A DNA stretch of 64,000 nucleotides from Bryobacteraceae bacterium. GTDB lineage: Bacteria; Acidobacteriota; Terriglobia; Bryobacterales; Bryobacteraceae. The stretch covers positions 47,509 to 111,508 of the forward strand of contig JASHNT010000038.1 of the NCBI GenBank assembly GCA_030041495.1, written 5' to 3'. The notes under the pieces were generated by a model. The model saw nothing but the letters and a program-made list of their open reading frames with translations. It searched no databases and was not told where the DNA came from. Shown piece after piece: positions 44,208 to 52,834 of this stretch; positions within the stretch are counted from its first letter, which is position 1, and each line of letters begins with the position of its first letter. A program made the position numbers and the translations under genes.

Positions 44208-45701
44208 ATGCTGCTATTCCGTTGGGCCCAGGCCAATCCCGCCAGGATGGCCGCCTTGGCAATTGCAGCCGTGGGTGGGCTGGCGGCCGCCTCTTACGCG
44301 CTGCATCTCGCCTTCTCCATCGCCAGCTCACTTTTCTTGTTGGTCGTCGTCCTGCTGTCCTTGTCGGGCAGCTTCGCCTGGTCCGCGATCGTCTCCGTCC
44401 TGGCGGCCGCTTGCCTCGACTTCTTCACCGTCGATCCTCTGTTTTCCTTCGCGGTCGCGGAACGCCCGAGTCTGACTGCGCTGGTCTCCTTCCTGGCGAC
44501 TTCCCTAGTGATCACACGTCTGGTCACCAGAATCCGCCATGAGTCGGCCACTTCGCTGCGGCACCGCGACCGCATCGATCGCCTCTATGGCCTCGCCCAG
44601 CAGCTTCTGGCGCTGGAACCGGAGTCCGCGGTCGGGGAGACCCTCCTCGAACCTTTCGTGGGCGTATTTGGCGTGCAGGCCGTGTGCATCTTCGATGGCG
44701 AAAAGGGTGAGTTGCACGCTTTAGGGGCCTCCCGCGCCGATCTTGCGGAGCGCACGCGCGCCGCCTTCCGCCAGGACCGGGACCAAGACGATCCGGCTCA
44801 TCGGGTCTCGGTGCGGCGCTTGCGTGTCGGCGGCAAGACCACCGCGGCCATGGGCTTCGAGGGTTTGGAAGAACCGGAGTTGACCGCCGGGCCCCTGATG
44901 TCGCTCGCGGCAACCTCGCAGGAGCGGACGCGCGCGTTTCGAAAAGCGCGGGAGGCAGCCGCCACGGCGCAAACCGAAGTCTATCGTTCCGCCCTGCTGG
45001 ATGCTCTCGCGCAGGAGTTTAAAACGCCTCTGGCAACCATTCTGACCGCCGCAGGCGGAATCCGCGAGGCCGGCTCCTTGCGCGCCCCGCAGATAGAAAT
45101 GGCCGACGCCGTGGAAACCGAGGCGGTCCGCTTGGGAACTTTGACCACCCGCCTGCTCGGCGTCGCTCGTCTGGATCGTGAAGACGTCCGTCCACGGATG
45201 GAGATCTGCGACGTTGCTGCGGTCGCCGCCGGGGTCGTGGAGCAATATCGCCGTCTCGCGCAGGACCGTCCCGTCTGCTGCGTTTGCCAAACCGAGCGGA
45301 TGGAAGCTTGGGCGGATGCCGAACTGCTGCGGCTGGCGTTGAGCCAACTGCTCGACAACGCCGGCAAGTATTCGCTGCCCGGCTCGGAGATCACAGTGGA
45401 GATTGGAGCGCACGGCGGCATATTTTCCGTCCGCGTCTCCAACTGCGGGAGCTCCATTCCGGCGGTTGACCGGCAGCGCGTCTTCGAACGCTTCTATCGC
45501 GGTGAGGACGCGCGGCAGTTCACCGTGGGCTCCGGCCTGGGGCTGTATGTGGCGCGGAAGATCGCGCTCGCCCACGGAGGGACACTGGAACTCGAGGCGG
45601 ACGGCCCGCCGGATCGCGTAACCTTCCGGCTGGCGATCCCGATCGCCGAGAGCGATTCAGAAAAGCAAAACGGAGCGGCGTATCCGCTCCATAAAGACTA
45701 A
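44208..45701 (+). CDS. KdpD-like sensor kinase homologue lacking the phospho-acceptor His
   Basis: 497 residues from ATG 44208 (GGAG 7 bp upstream). DUF4118-like membrane part (SLFLLVVVLLSLSGSFAWSA, DFFTVDPLFSF), a degenerate GAF-like domain, then an H-box reading LAQEFKTPLATIL, in which the catalytic His is Gln269 (CAG, 45012-45014). The ATP-binding half is intact: LSQLLDNAGKYS, FERFYRG and GSGLGLYVARK. So autophosphorylation on the usual site should fail. Sequencing error is possible (CAG versus CAC/CAT), but the rest of the frame is open. No response regulator is adjacent. The last residues (NGAAYPLHKD) come from a REP-like repeat. Confidence 0.85.
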   Translation: MLLFRWAQANPARMAALAIAAVGGLAAASYALHLAFSIASSLFLLVVVLLSLSGSFAWSAIVSVLAAACLDFFTVDPLFSFAVAERPSLTALVSFLATSLVITRLVTRIRHESATSLRHRDRIDRLYGLAQQLLALEPESAVGETLLEPFVGVFGVQAVCIFDGEKGELHALGASRADLAERTRAAFRQDRDQDDPAHRVSVRRLRVGGKTTAAMGFEGLEEPELTAGPLMSLAATSQERTRAFRKAREAAATAQTEVYRSALLDALAQEFKTPLATILTAAGGIREAGSLRAPQIEMADAVETEAVRLGTLTTRLLGVARLDREDVRPRMEICDVAAVAAGVVEQYRRLAQDRPVCCVCQTERMEAWADAELLRLALSQLLDNAGKYSLPGSEITVEIGAHGGIFSVRVSNCGSSIPAVDRQRVFERFYRGEDARQFTVGSGLGLYVARKIALAHGGTLELEADGPPDRVTFRLAIPIAESDSEKQNGAAYPLHKD

Positions 45702-45737
45702 ACCATGGAGCGGCGTGTCCGCTCCATAAAAACTAAA
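45672..45737. repeat. REP-like palindrome, copies 2 and 3 in tandem
   Basis: Two copies of a 31-bp unit, GGAGCGGCGTRTCCGCTCC plus ATAAARACTAAA, start at 45672 and 45707. Each has the same 7-bp stem and 5-base loop as the copy in cfa (9573-9591). The first supplies the final codons and stop of the upstream kinase gene. Confidence 0.75.
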
Positions 45738-45762
45738 GGCGGGCGCCTTTAAAGCGCCCGCC
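45727..45762 (-). terminator. Intrinsic terminator for the 45787-48186 gene
   Basis: A perfect 9-bp stem (GGCGGGCGC 45738-45746, GCGCCCGCC 45754-45762) with a 7-base loop, followed on the minus strand by TTTAGTTTTTAT. It lies 25 bp beyond the stop of the large secreted protein. It lies between two convergent genes. Confidence 0.7.
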
Positions 45763-45786
45763 CGAAGATGCAACCGGGAGTTGCGG

Positions 45787-48186
45787 CTACCGCGCCAAAG
45801 GATTCGGGCGGATCTGGAACTTCACCAGTTTGCCCTTGGTCCCCTTGCCTCCTTCGATTTGCCACACGAAGTGGGTCCCGTAATTCGAGTACAGCGCGCG
45901 GCCCTTCCAACCGCCGTTGATGTCGTCGATGCGCGCATCCAATCCGCGCGAGTAGAAGCCCAGAGGATACGGAATGGTGAAGTAGGTCCACTTCTTCGTC
46001 GCCGGGTCCAACGCAATCAGCGAGTCTGAGTTCGACCCCGTCAGGAACGGCGTGTTTTTACCCAACTGCATGATGTTTTGCGAGTCGGTCCAATTGAAGT
46101 AGTGGAAGTCGGCCGGAGTATTGGTGCCCTTCATCTTGGGACCGGGAGTTTGATACAGCGTCCAGCCCTCGGGGCACTGGCTGCCGTCCACCTTTTGTTT
46201 GCCGGTCAGGTCCTTGCACTTGCGAACGTCAAAGCTCGCCAGGTCGCTGCTAGCGGCAAGGCCGGTCCAGACCACACCGTTGCTGTCGACGTCGATTCCG
46301 CGCGGATCGTCACCCGGCGAAGGAACTTTGAACACCTGCGTCCGGCAGCTCTCCGGCGGATGGTTGCCGCGCTGCAGCCGGACCAGGTAGCCCGGGAAAT
46401 CCTCGGCGACGCCCCACACGGAGTCATCCACCGGGCTGGGCATCATCGAGTACAAGCTGAAGTGGACCATCGTGTCCAGGTTCGGATCGTAGGGGCCCTG
46501 GTGCACGTTCTTGGCTCCAGGATCGGGTCCCCGGCCGCGGCCGCGACCGCCTCCATTTGCGCCTCCGCCGGCCCGCGCCGGGGCCGGAGCGCGCGTCGGG
46601 GCGCCGCCCGTGTCGGTGTTATACAGGCTCGCCAGATCCGCAATGCGGCGGACGTCGTTCCACGGCCGCGTGATCTTGCCGTCGCCATTGGTATCGACCA
46701 CCTGTTCGCACCAGCCCACCGCGGCTGTCTCGGCGGCGTGCTCGTCATGCGTCTTGTTCCAGGTCTCGTCGTAAATCTTGGAATCCACCCAGCCGAACAC
46801 CGGACCGCTCAGCTCGTTGAAGTAGATGGTCTCGTCCGGATCGTTGTCGATCACCACGTGGTGCGTGGAGTAGCAGGTTTCGATCAGCCGGAACTCCTTG
46901 GTCTTGGGATCGAAGATGGAAGCCTGGCGGAAGCTGCTGGTCAGCGGATACCAATCGGAATAAGCGCTCGATCCGTCGTTGCACCAGGAAGGTTCGTCGT
47001 TGCCCCGGATCTTCGAGGTGATCCACACCCGTCCCTTGCTGTCGATCATGGGATTGTGCGGATCGGCCGGATTGTACGGCGGATTCGCCCACAGGTGCTC
47101 ATTGCCCCAGAAGAACGAAGGACGGTTGGGCGAGGGGAAGCGCGAAGGAACCTTGTCCCTGGGCTCGCGCTCCGGAATATCGATCGAATAGGTGCTGTTG
47201 TCGGCCTGATCCAGAATCACCAATTGCCCGTGTCCGGCGTTCACCAGGTAGTTCGGGCCGTAGCCGTTGATGGTCGGATCGTACTTGTTGGTCGAAATTT
47301 GATCGTGCATGAAGGAGTGGTCGTCGCCCACGTCCCACTGCGTCGAAACGACGTTGCGCTCGATTCCGGACGGCCGTGGCGGTACCGGAGGCAGCGCGCC
47401 CTTCTCGATCGACTCGGTCCAGGCCGCCAACGCATCCACGGTCGCGGTCTTGCCCATGCCGGTCATGGTCGAGTACATGTTGGTTCCGCGCACGCCCACG
47501 CCCAAGCGCCACTCCCAGGCAGCCTCATCGGTGTGCGGCAGATCCGGCTTGGCTACGAACACATGCGAGGTGTCCCGGGTCAGCGCGTTGCCGAGCTGGT
47601 GACAGAAATTGCAACCCGACTTGAGCTGGTGGATCCACTGCTCCTGGCTCTCCATTCGCGGGTTGACGCCGTTGCCGTTCGGGTTCGTGTCGGACTTTTC
47701 GCCCGTGCCCGGGAACATGCTCGGGGGCGGAGGCGCCAGCAGGCTCAGCCAGTAATCGCCGGGATAAACTTGGGCGGCGTCCGCGGCATTCTTTGCCGTG
47801 ACAACCTTGAAATTCAACTGCTTCGTGGTCGACGGCCGCGCATCGACCTGTGCCGAATCCTCGATTCCGTAGCCGCGAACGAAGACTTTGTAGTCGACCG
47901 CGGGCAACTCCGGAATCAGATACCGGCCCTGGTCGTCGGTGACCACGGTCTTGATCATCTGCGTTTCGAGTGCATGCGTAATGGCGATCACCCACACGCC
48001 GGCTTCCGGCCCCTTCTCACTGGTAACGGTTCCGGTGATGTAGCCCGGAGGGCTGACGTAGCGCGACTTGGTCTGCTTGCCGTTGTTTTGTTGCGCGCTG
48101 GTCGGCGCCACGAGGGCAAGGGCGATCAAGCCCGCCGCGCCTGCACACAGGCCCGCGGTGACTACCCGGGAACGGTTGATCTTCAT
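45787..48186 (-). CDS. Large secreted protein: CarboxypepD_reg-like domain, CxxCH haem motif and beta-propeller
   Basis: 799 residues from ATG 48186, with AGAGGAGAG just upstream. Signal peptide; a carboxypeptidase-regulatory-type domain (SPPGYITGTVTSEKGPEAGVWV ... DDQGRYLIPELPA); then GCNFCHQLG, a haem c attachment motif near residue 190; then propeller-like blades (DSKGRVWITSK, VDSNGVVWTGLAA) and an RG-rich insert (GGGRGRGRGPDPGA, about residues 545-560). It could be a periplasmic c-type cytochrome-linked enzyme; no substrate can be named. A terminator follows. Confidence 0.78.
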   Translation of the reverse strand: MKINRSRVVTAGLCAGAAGLIALALVAPTSAQQNNGKQTKSRYVSPPGYITGTVTSEKGPEAGVWVIAITHALETQMIKTVVTDDQGRYLIPELPAVDYKVFVRGYGIEDSAQVDARPSTTKQLNFKVVTAKNAADAAQVYPGDYWLSLLAPPPPSMFPGTGEKSDTNPNGNGVNPRMESQEQWIHQLKSGCNFCHQLGNALTRDTSHVFVAKPDLPHTDEAAWEWRLGVGVRGTNMYSTMTGMGKTATVDALAAWTESIEKGALPPVPPRPSGIERNVVSTQWDVGDDHSFMHDQISTNKYDPTINGYGPNYLVNAGHGQLVILDQADNSTYSIDIPEREPRDKVPSRFPSPNRPSFFWGNEHLWANPPYNPADPHNPMIDSKGRVWITSKIRGNDEPSWCNDGSSAYSDWYPLTSSFRQASIFDPKTKEFRLIETCYSTHHVVIDNDPDETIYFNELSGPVFGWVDSKIYDETWNKTHDEHAAETAAVGWCEQVVDTNGDGKITRPWNDVRRIADLASLYNTDTGGAPTRAPAPARAGGGANGGGRGRGRGPDPGAKNVHQGPYDPNLDTMVHFSLYSMMPSPVDDSVWGVAEDFPGYLVRLQRGNHPPESCRTQVFKVPSPGDDPRGIDVDSNGVVWTGLAASSDLASFDVRKCKDLTGKQKVDGSQCPEGWTLYQTPGPKMKGTNTPADFHYFNWTDSQNIMQLGKNTPFLTGSNSDSLIALDPATKKWTYFTIPYPLGFYSRGLDARIDDINGGWKGRALYSNYGTHFVWQIEGGKGTKGKLVKFQIRPNPLAR

Positions 48187-48351
48187 AGAACTCTCCTCTG
48201 GAACTTGGCTGTTGTGGATGGGCGAATCACGAACCAGTATAGTCACGCCAAGATGCGTCCGCAACTGGGATTGAGACGTTGTTGACTCGCGTTCGGGCGG
48301 TATAGCGCCGCTCCGGCGAGCCTATGGTAAATTGACCGGGTGGAGGCCATT

Positions 48352-49167
48352 GTGTCCTGTTTCAGAGCGATGAACCGGAAAGGGCGGCTCGCCGGTTTGG
48401 CAATCGCGGCCTTCGCGACGCTGGTGCCGGCTGTCCTTATGGCGTTTCAGCAATCCGGCGGCAGCGCCCCCGCGCCCAAGCCCGGACAGACCAAAGTGAA
48501 CCCGGTGGACGGCTTGAAGTATGTCTGGATTCCGCCGGGGCAGTTCATGAAGGGTTGCTCCAGCGGCGACGGCGCGTGCTTCAAGGACGAATATCCCCAG
48601 CGCAAAGTCACTCTGACCCGCGGCTTTTGGCTCGGCCAGACCGAAGTCACCCAAGCTGCGTTCAACAAGATCATGGGCTACAATCCCAGCGTCTTTGAAG
48701 GCGACGACCTGCCCGTCGATTCGGTGAGCTGGGTGGAGGCCGACGACTATTGCTCCGTTGTCAACGGCCGCCTGCCGAGCGACGCAGAGTGGGAATATGC
48801 CGCCCGCGCCGGCACCACGGGTCCGCGTTACGGCAAGCTCGACGATATCGCCTGGTATTACGGCAACAGCGGCTTCACCACCCATCCGGTGGGCATGAAA
48901 AAGCCCAACGGGTTCGGCTTGTACGACATGCTGGGGAACGTGGTGGAGTGGACCTACACCTGGTACTGGGTGCAGTTGAATCAGGAAAACATCAACCCGG
49001 TGGGACCCTCCACCGCGGAATATAAGGAGCTCCGCGGCGGAGGCTGGTGGGACGATCCGGACCTGATCCGCGTCTCCTACCGGCGCCACTTCGAAACCAC
49101 CGACGAGGATTACAACATCGGGTTCCGCTGCGCGCAATCGGGCCCCGGCGCGCCGCCGTCGGAATAG
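48352..49167 (+). CDS. SUMF1/FGE-like domain protein without the catalytic Cys pair
   Basis: 271 residues from GTG 48352, chosen because GGTGGAGG lies 5-6 bp upstream. Signal peptide (LAIAAFATLVPAVLMAFQQ), then the sulfatase-modifying-factor fold: WIPPGQFMKGCSS, RKVTLTRGFWLGQTEVTQ, RLPSDAEWEYAARAG, MLGNVVEWTYTW and the LRGGGWWDDPDLIRVS ... GFRCA end. The C-terminal region lacks the two cysteines used by true formylglycine-generating enzymes, so it is probably a structural or binding relative rather than a sulfatase activator. Divergent from the large secreted gene. Confidence 0.82.
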   Translation: MSCFRAMNRKGRLAGLAIAAFATLVPAVLMAFQQSGGSAPAPKPGQTKVNPVDGLKYVWIPPGQFMKGCSSGDGACFKDEYPQRKVTLTRGFWLGQTEVTQAAFNKIMGYNPSVFEGDDLPVDSVSWVEADDYCSVVNGRLPSDAEWEYAARAGTTGPRYGKLDDIAWYYGNSGFTTHPVGMKKPNGFGLYDMLGNVVEWTYTWYWVQLNQENINPVGPSTAEYKELRGGGWWDDPDLIRVSYRRHFETTDEDYNIGFRCAQSGPGAPPSE

Positions 49168-49180
49168 CCGGGCGAGCGCT

Positions 49181-49738
49181 CTACTTCTCTTCAGCGCCCG
49201 TCGTGGTCATCGGCCCCGTGCCGACGATCTCCAAAACGCAGTCCGCATCCTTGGCCCCGTCATAATGAACGCCGCCCGCGTGATCCACCACATAGGTTCC
49301 CGCCGGAACCGGATAGGTGCTGGCCGGATCGTACTTGTGCCCCGTGCCGATCCACCAGGTGCCGGAAAGCACCGTGATAAAGCGGTCCGTGGAATGATAA
49401 TGCGGCCGGCTCATGTGCCCCGCGTGCCAGCGCAGCAATTGGATGTAGACTCCCGGCTTGGAGGGGTCGCCCTGCACGGTCGCCTGATCGGAGGCCTCGC
49501 CCTTGTGCCAGTCGATCTTGTCGGGCAACGTGAACGAGACAGCCTGCGGATCGGGCTCCTTCGCGTGGCCCGGCACGATCACCAGCGCCGCCCCCAACAC
49601 CACGATCCCCGCGGCAACGGGAGCTGCACGCCGCAGAAGGGCAAAGGGTGTCGCGCGCACCACCAGCGAAATCAGGAACTGTTTCGCGCCGCACCCGGCT
49701 TTCCGCGAGTTCTTCAAGAAAGATGTGATTGGTCCCAT
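49181..49738 (-). CDS. Membrane-anchored cupin-domain protein
   Basis: 185 residues. A single hydrophobic segment near residues 38-56 (AAPVAAGIVVLGAALVIVPG) would anchor or export the protein. The beta-barrel cupin domain follows: LLRWHAGHMSRPHYHSTDRFITVLSG, with the HxH...E/D-like pattern weakened to H-Y-H-S-T-D, then VPAGTYVVDHAGGVHYDG. A metal or small ligand is likely. It lies convergent with the SUMF1-like gene, 13 bp from its stop. Confidence 0.75.
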   Translation of the reverse strand: MGPITSFLKNSRKAGCGAKQFLISLVVRATPFALLRRAAPVAAGIVVLGAALVIVPGHAKEPDPQAVSFTLPDKIDWHKGEASDQATVQGDPSKPGVYIQLLRWHAGHMSRPHYHSTDRFITVLSGTWWIGTGHKYDPASTYPVPAGTYVVDHAGGVHYDGAKDADCVLEIVGTGPMTTTGAEEK

Positions 49739-49804
49739 GACTCCATGCTACGCCCCTCGGCAGCAGCGCGCTCAGCCGGGCGTGCGGCAGAGTATCCTGA
49801 ACCC

Positions 49805-50626
49805 ATGCGGGCACGCACACTCGCCGCGCTGGCGCTTCTGGTTTCCGGCTTCGCTGCGGGCCAGACCGGCGCAAGGGAGCAATTCGAGGCTGTGAAAATT
49901 CGCCGCTTCGCTCCCGAGCCCGGCGGCACCGGCTTTCCCTTCGGCGTAAGCGGAGGACCCGGCACTGCCAATCCGAGCCGCATCGTCTACACCAACTGCG
50001 CGCTGAAGTATCTGCTCACGCTTGCCTACGGCGTCAAGGAATACCAGGTGAGCGCGCCCGCCTGGATGGACGCGATCCCGGCGCGTTTCACCATTGACGC
50101 GACGATTCGCCCCGGCGCGACTCAGGCCCAGGTAAATCAAATGCTCCAGAATCTTCTTGCCGGGCGATTCAAGCTCGCAGTGCATCGGGAGACCAAAGCG
50201 CTGGCCGTCGAAGAGCTGACCGTCGCCCAGGGCGGACCCAAGCTGAGACCGGCCGCGGCCGGTTTCAAGTCGCGCCCCAAGATATTGGAGGAGCTTGTGG
50301 CGCAGCATGGCTCCCGGCGAATCACCGCCGCGGGCCAGACCATGGAGCAGTTGGCGGATCAGTTGAGCTCGTCTTCTTCAAGACCGGTTTTGAACAAGAC
50401 CGGCTTGAGTGGAAAATATGATTTCGCGCTGGAGTATGCTGCCAGTTCCGAAGAGCTAGAGACCATGAAACGCGCGGGGTTCCCGGATGCGGCCGCAAAA
50501 GCGGCGCAGCTTCCCGATCTATCCGCCGCTCTCCTGCAGCAGCTCGGACTGAAGCTGGAAGCGAAAAAGGGATCCCTTGAGATACTGGTAGTCGATCACT
50601 GTGAGAAACAACCGACGGAGGACTGA
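49805..50626 (+). CDS. TIGR03435-type secreted protein 1
   Basis: 273 residues from ATG 49805 at the signal peptide LAALALLVSGFAAGQ; the frame further upstream is antisense to the cupin gene. The family pattern is present: FEAVKIRR at the mature N-terminus, CALKYLLTLAYGVKEYQV, MLQNLLAGRFKLAVHRETK, TMEQLADQL, DKTGL-like NKTGLSGKYDFALEY and QLGLKLEAKKGSLEILVVD at the end. This family is abundant in Solibacter-like acidobacteria; its function is unknown. A histidine phosphatase follows after 3 bp. Confidence 0.85.
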   Translation: MRARTLAALALLVSGFAAGQTGAREQFEAVKIRRFAPEPGGTGFPFGVSGGPGTANPSRIVYTNCALKYLLTLAYGVKEYQVSAPAWMDAIPARFTIDATIRPGATQAQVNQMLQNLLAGRFKLAVHRETKALAVEELTVAQGGPKLRPAAAGFKSRPKILEELVAQHGSRRITAAGQTMEQLADQLSSSSSRPVLNKTGLSGKYDFALEYAASSEELETMKRAGFPDAAAKAAQLPDLSAALLQQLGLKLEAKKGSLEILVVDHCEKQPTED

Positions 50627-50629
50627 CCT

Positions 50630-51241
50630 ATGACGAGAACCCTCGCCGCTGCCGCCGCTCTGCTACTTCCCTGCTTCGCACACGCCCAGACGCTCCAGGG
50701 CGACGCGCTCGTCGCCGCTCTGCGCAAGGGCGGCTACGTGATTTTGATGCGCCACGCCAGCTCGCCTCGCGAGGTGCCGGATAAATCGAAAGCGAATCCC
50801 GACAACCTCAATCCCGTTACAAAGCAGCCGGAGCGCCAGCTCGACGCCGAGGGCCGTGCAACGGCGACCGCGATGGGTCAGGCTCTGCATGCCCTTAAAA
50901 TCCCCATCGGCGAGGTTTATTCGAGTCCGACTTATCGAGCGCTCGAAACCGTGAAGTACGCGCAACTCGGCACGGCCAAGCCGGCTCCGGAGCTGGGCGA
51001 AAACGGCGCGGACATGTCCGGTGGAACAGCCGCGCAATCCGCGTGGCTCAAGAAAAAGGTCACCGAATTTCCCTCCGGAACCAACACCGTTCTGATCACG
51101 CATTTCCCTAATATTCGCGCGGCATTCCCGGATCTCACCAACGTGGCCGACGGTGAAGCTGTGGTGTTCGGCCCCGACGGCAGGGGTGGAGCGAAGGTGA
51201 TCGGGCGGATCAAGATCGAGGATTGGCCGAAGCTCAGGTGA
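50630..51241 (+). CDS. Periplasmic histidine phosphatase
   Basis: 203 residues with GGAGG 8 bp upstream of the ATG. Signal peptide (LAAAAALLLPCFAHAQ), the phosphohistidine motif ILMRHASSP, EVYSSPTYRALETVKYA and the second-His motif VLITHFPN are intact, so a branch-2 histidine phosphatase fold is likely. The phosphorylated substrate is unknown. It is 3 bp after the TIGR03435 gene, and the following 295 bp to 51536 hold no convincing gene. Confidence 0.85.
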   Translation: MTRTLAAAAALLLPCFAHAQTLQGDALVAALRKGGYVILMRHASSPREVPDKSKANPDNLNPVTKQPERQLDAEGRATATAMGQALHALKIPIGEVYSSPTYRALETVKYAQLGTAKPAPELGENGADMSGGTAAQSAWLKKKVTEFPSGTNTVLITHFPNIRAAFPDLTNVADGEAVVFGPDGRGGAKVIGRIKIEDWPKLR

Positions 51242-51536
51242 CCGCCTCTTTATTTAGCCGTTTTTGACCGGCTTGCAGCTTTACCTCCGGACCTTCGCGC
51301 GAGCCACGCCCTATCCTCGAAGCAAAGAGTCCGGTTCCCTCATCGGTTCCGGATCGCGTCAAGCGCGGCAGTCCTAGGAAACTTCGCGCGAACGTCACAC
51401 GATGAGCCTGGGCGCACGGGGGATCGGCGTCGCCTCTTCCATCACGGGGCAACGGGGGGCGGAGGCGCTCCCGGGGATGGACGGAAGCGCTTTCGACAAA
51501 AAACACGAGGTCAGAAGAAAAAGCCAGCAGAAAAGC

Positions 51537-52301
51537 TCAATTATCCGCCGGCGTCTTGTTGATGTTGTCCACCACGATTACATCCACCGGCTCCTTTGCC
51601 GCCTCCAGCTTCAACCCGAGCTGTTCCTGCACCGCCGCGAACAGGCTCGGCGCGGGATCCTGCACGGCCGGAGGGGGAACTCCGGGGAGCGGCTTCAGCC
51701 CCTCGTGCGAATACTCGAGGCGGAAATCGTATACTCCCTTGAGTCCGGTTTTGTCGATCACCATCCGGTCCAGCTCGACGCCCAGTTGTCTCGCCAAATC
51801 CTCAACGCTGGATCGCGCCAGCGTCAGGCGCATCACGCCGTTGGTGTAGCGCGCACCGCTTGCCGTGAGGCTGCCGTCCGATTCCTTCAACTTTGGACCG
51901 TTCTTCGCCACCGTCAGATCGTACACCGGCATCACCCGGCTCTCGTGATGAAACTTGAGGCCGAGCCGGTCGATCAGCAGATTCTGAAGCATCACGTTAA
52001 ATCCATCCACCGTAGCTCCCGCCGGAACCTTAGCGGTGATGTCGTACCGTTGATCCTCTAACCCGGAACCCACAAGCTGAAACGCGTCTAATCCGAATGC
52101 CTTCAGAAGAACACTTCGCGGAGTCGCAAACTCCCAGGTAAATCGCCCTGGATCGGATGTTCCGGGTCCGCCTCTCATCGGCCCGACGTAGATGTCGCGC
52201 GGCGCAGCTACTCGAATGGTGGCTACTTCGAATCTCTGAGCTTGATCCGCTTGCGCATTCGCAGCCACAAACCAGCAGGCGACGAGGATCAGCCGTTTCA
52301 T
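51537..52301 (-). CDS. TIGR03435-type secreted protein 2
   Basis: 254 residues from ATG 52301, which overlaps the stop of the upstream gene in an ATGA arrangement. Signal peptide LILVACWFVAANAQA, then FEVATIRVAAP, VLLKAFGLDAFQLV, MLQNLLIDRLGLKFHHES, SVEDLARQLGVEL, DKTGLKGVYDFRLEY and EQLGLKLEAAKEPVDVIVVD. All family landmarks are present; it is a paralogue of the gene at 49805. Function is unknown. Coupling to the HbpS-like gene suggests a shared periplasmic role. Confidence 0.85.
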   Translation of the reverse strand: MKRLILVACWFVAANAQADQAQRFEVATIRVAAPRDIYVGPMRGGPGTSDPGRFTWEFATPRSVLLKAFGLDAFQLVGSGLEDQRYDITAKVPAGATVDGFNVMLQNLLIDRLGLKFHHESRVMPVYDLTVAKNGPKLKESDGSLTASGARYTNGVMRLTLARSSVEDLARQLGVELDRMVIDKTGLKGVYDFRLEYSHEGLKPLPGVPPPAVQDPAPSLFAAVQEQLGLKLEAAKEPVDVIVVDNINKTPADN

Positions 52302-52810
52302 TTGAGCAAGTCTGCGACCTTTGCAATCCCTGCGCGAGCACACGCGTCATCCTGCGCCAGGCTGGAGCCGGAGCTGCCCACCCCGCCGATCACTTCACCA
52401 CCCGCGCCGCCAATCTGAATCGGCACGCCTCCCGACAGCGCCAGCATTCCGGTCACGTCGCGCTGCCCCGCGTAGGGCTGATCCGGCATGGTGCGCTTCT
52501 GAAAATCCGCGGTGGGCATGCGAAACATCCGAGCCGTGAACGCCTTGCGCTGCGCCATCTCGAGAGTGGTCGCGGTTGCCTGCTCATCGCGCAGCAGCAC
52601 TAGCACCTGTCCGGCACGATCCACTACCGCAACCGAGGTGTGGAATCCTTTGGCTCGGCATTGCGCCAGCGCCGCTTCGGCGATGGTCTTGGCCAAATCC
52701 AGCGACAGGTTCTTCTGTATGACGATTCCTTGGCTTGCGGGGCCTTGTGCATGCGCCGAGCCGGCCAGTAATGCGGCAGCGGCGAATAGAGTCCTGAGCG
52801 TTTGTGGCAT
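52298..52810 (-). CDS. GlcG/HbpS-family (DUF336) haem-binding-like protein
   Basis: 170 residues from ATG 52810 with GGAGG 7 bp upstream. Signal peptide (LFAAAALLAGSAHAQG), then SLDLAKTIAEAALAQCRAKG, TSVAVVDRAGQVLVLLRDE, KAFTARMFRMPTADFQKR and GGVPIQIGGAGGEVIGGVGSSG, the conserved glycine-rich end of the family. Members include an extracellular haem-degrading regulator protein, but most are uncharacterised. It overlaps TIGR03435 gene 2 by 4 bp. Confidence 0.85.
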   Translation of the reverse strand: MPQTLRTLFAAAALLAGSAHAQGPASQGIVIQKNLSLDLAKTIAEAALAQCRAKGFHTSVAVVDRAGQVLVLLRDEQATATTLEMAQRKAFTARMFRMPTADFQKRTMPDQPYAGQRDVTGMLALSGGVPIQIGGAGGEVIGGVGSSGSSLAQDDACARAGIAKVADLLK

Positions 52811-52834
52811 AAAATGCCCTCCGTTCGCGGACAA

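Noticed and set aside
46078..48285. 735-codon plus-strand open frame
   Set aside because: It is antisense to the secreted haem-motif protein at 45787-48186, which has a signal peptide, recognisable domains and a ribosome site; the plus-strand product has no recognisable domain.
49265..49804. Upstream extension of the TIGR03435 gene at 49805
   Set aside because: The 180-codon extension is antisense to the cupin gene, and a signal peptide begins at 49805.
51242..51536. Possible gene in the 295-bp gap (minus-strand frame 51234-51506)
   Set aside because: The product has no signal, motif or ribosome site and overlaps the end of the phosphatase gene; I see nothing else in the gap.
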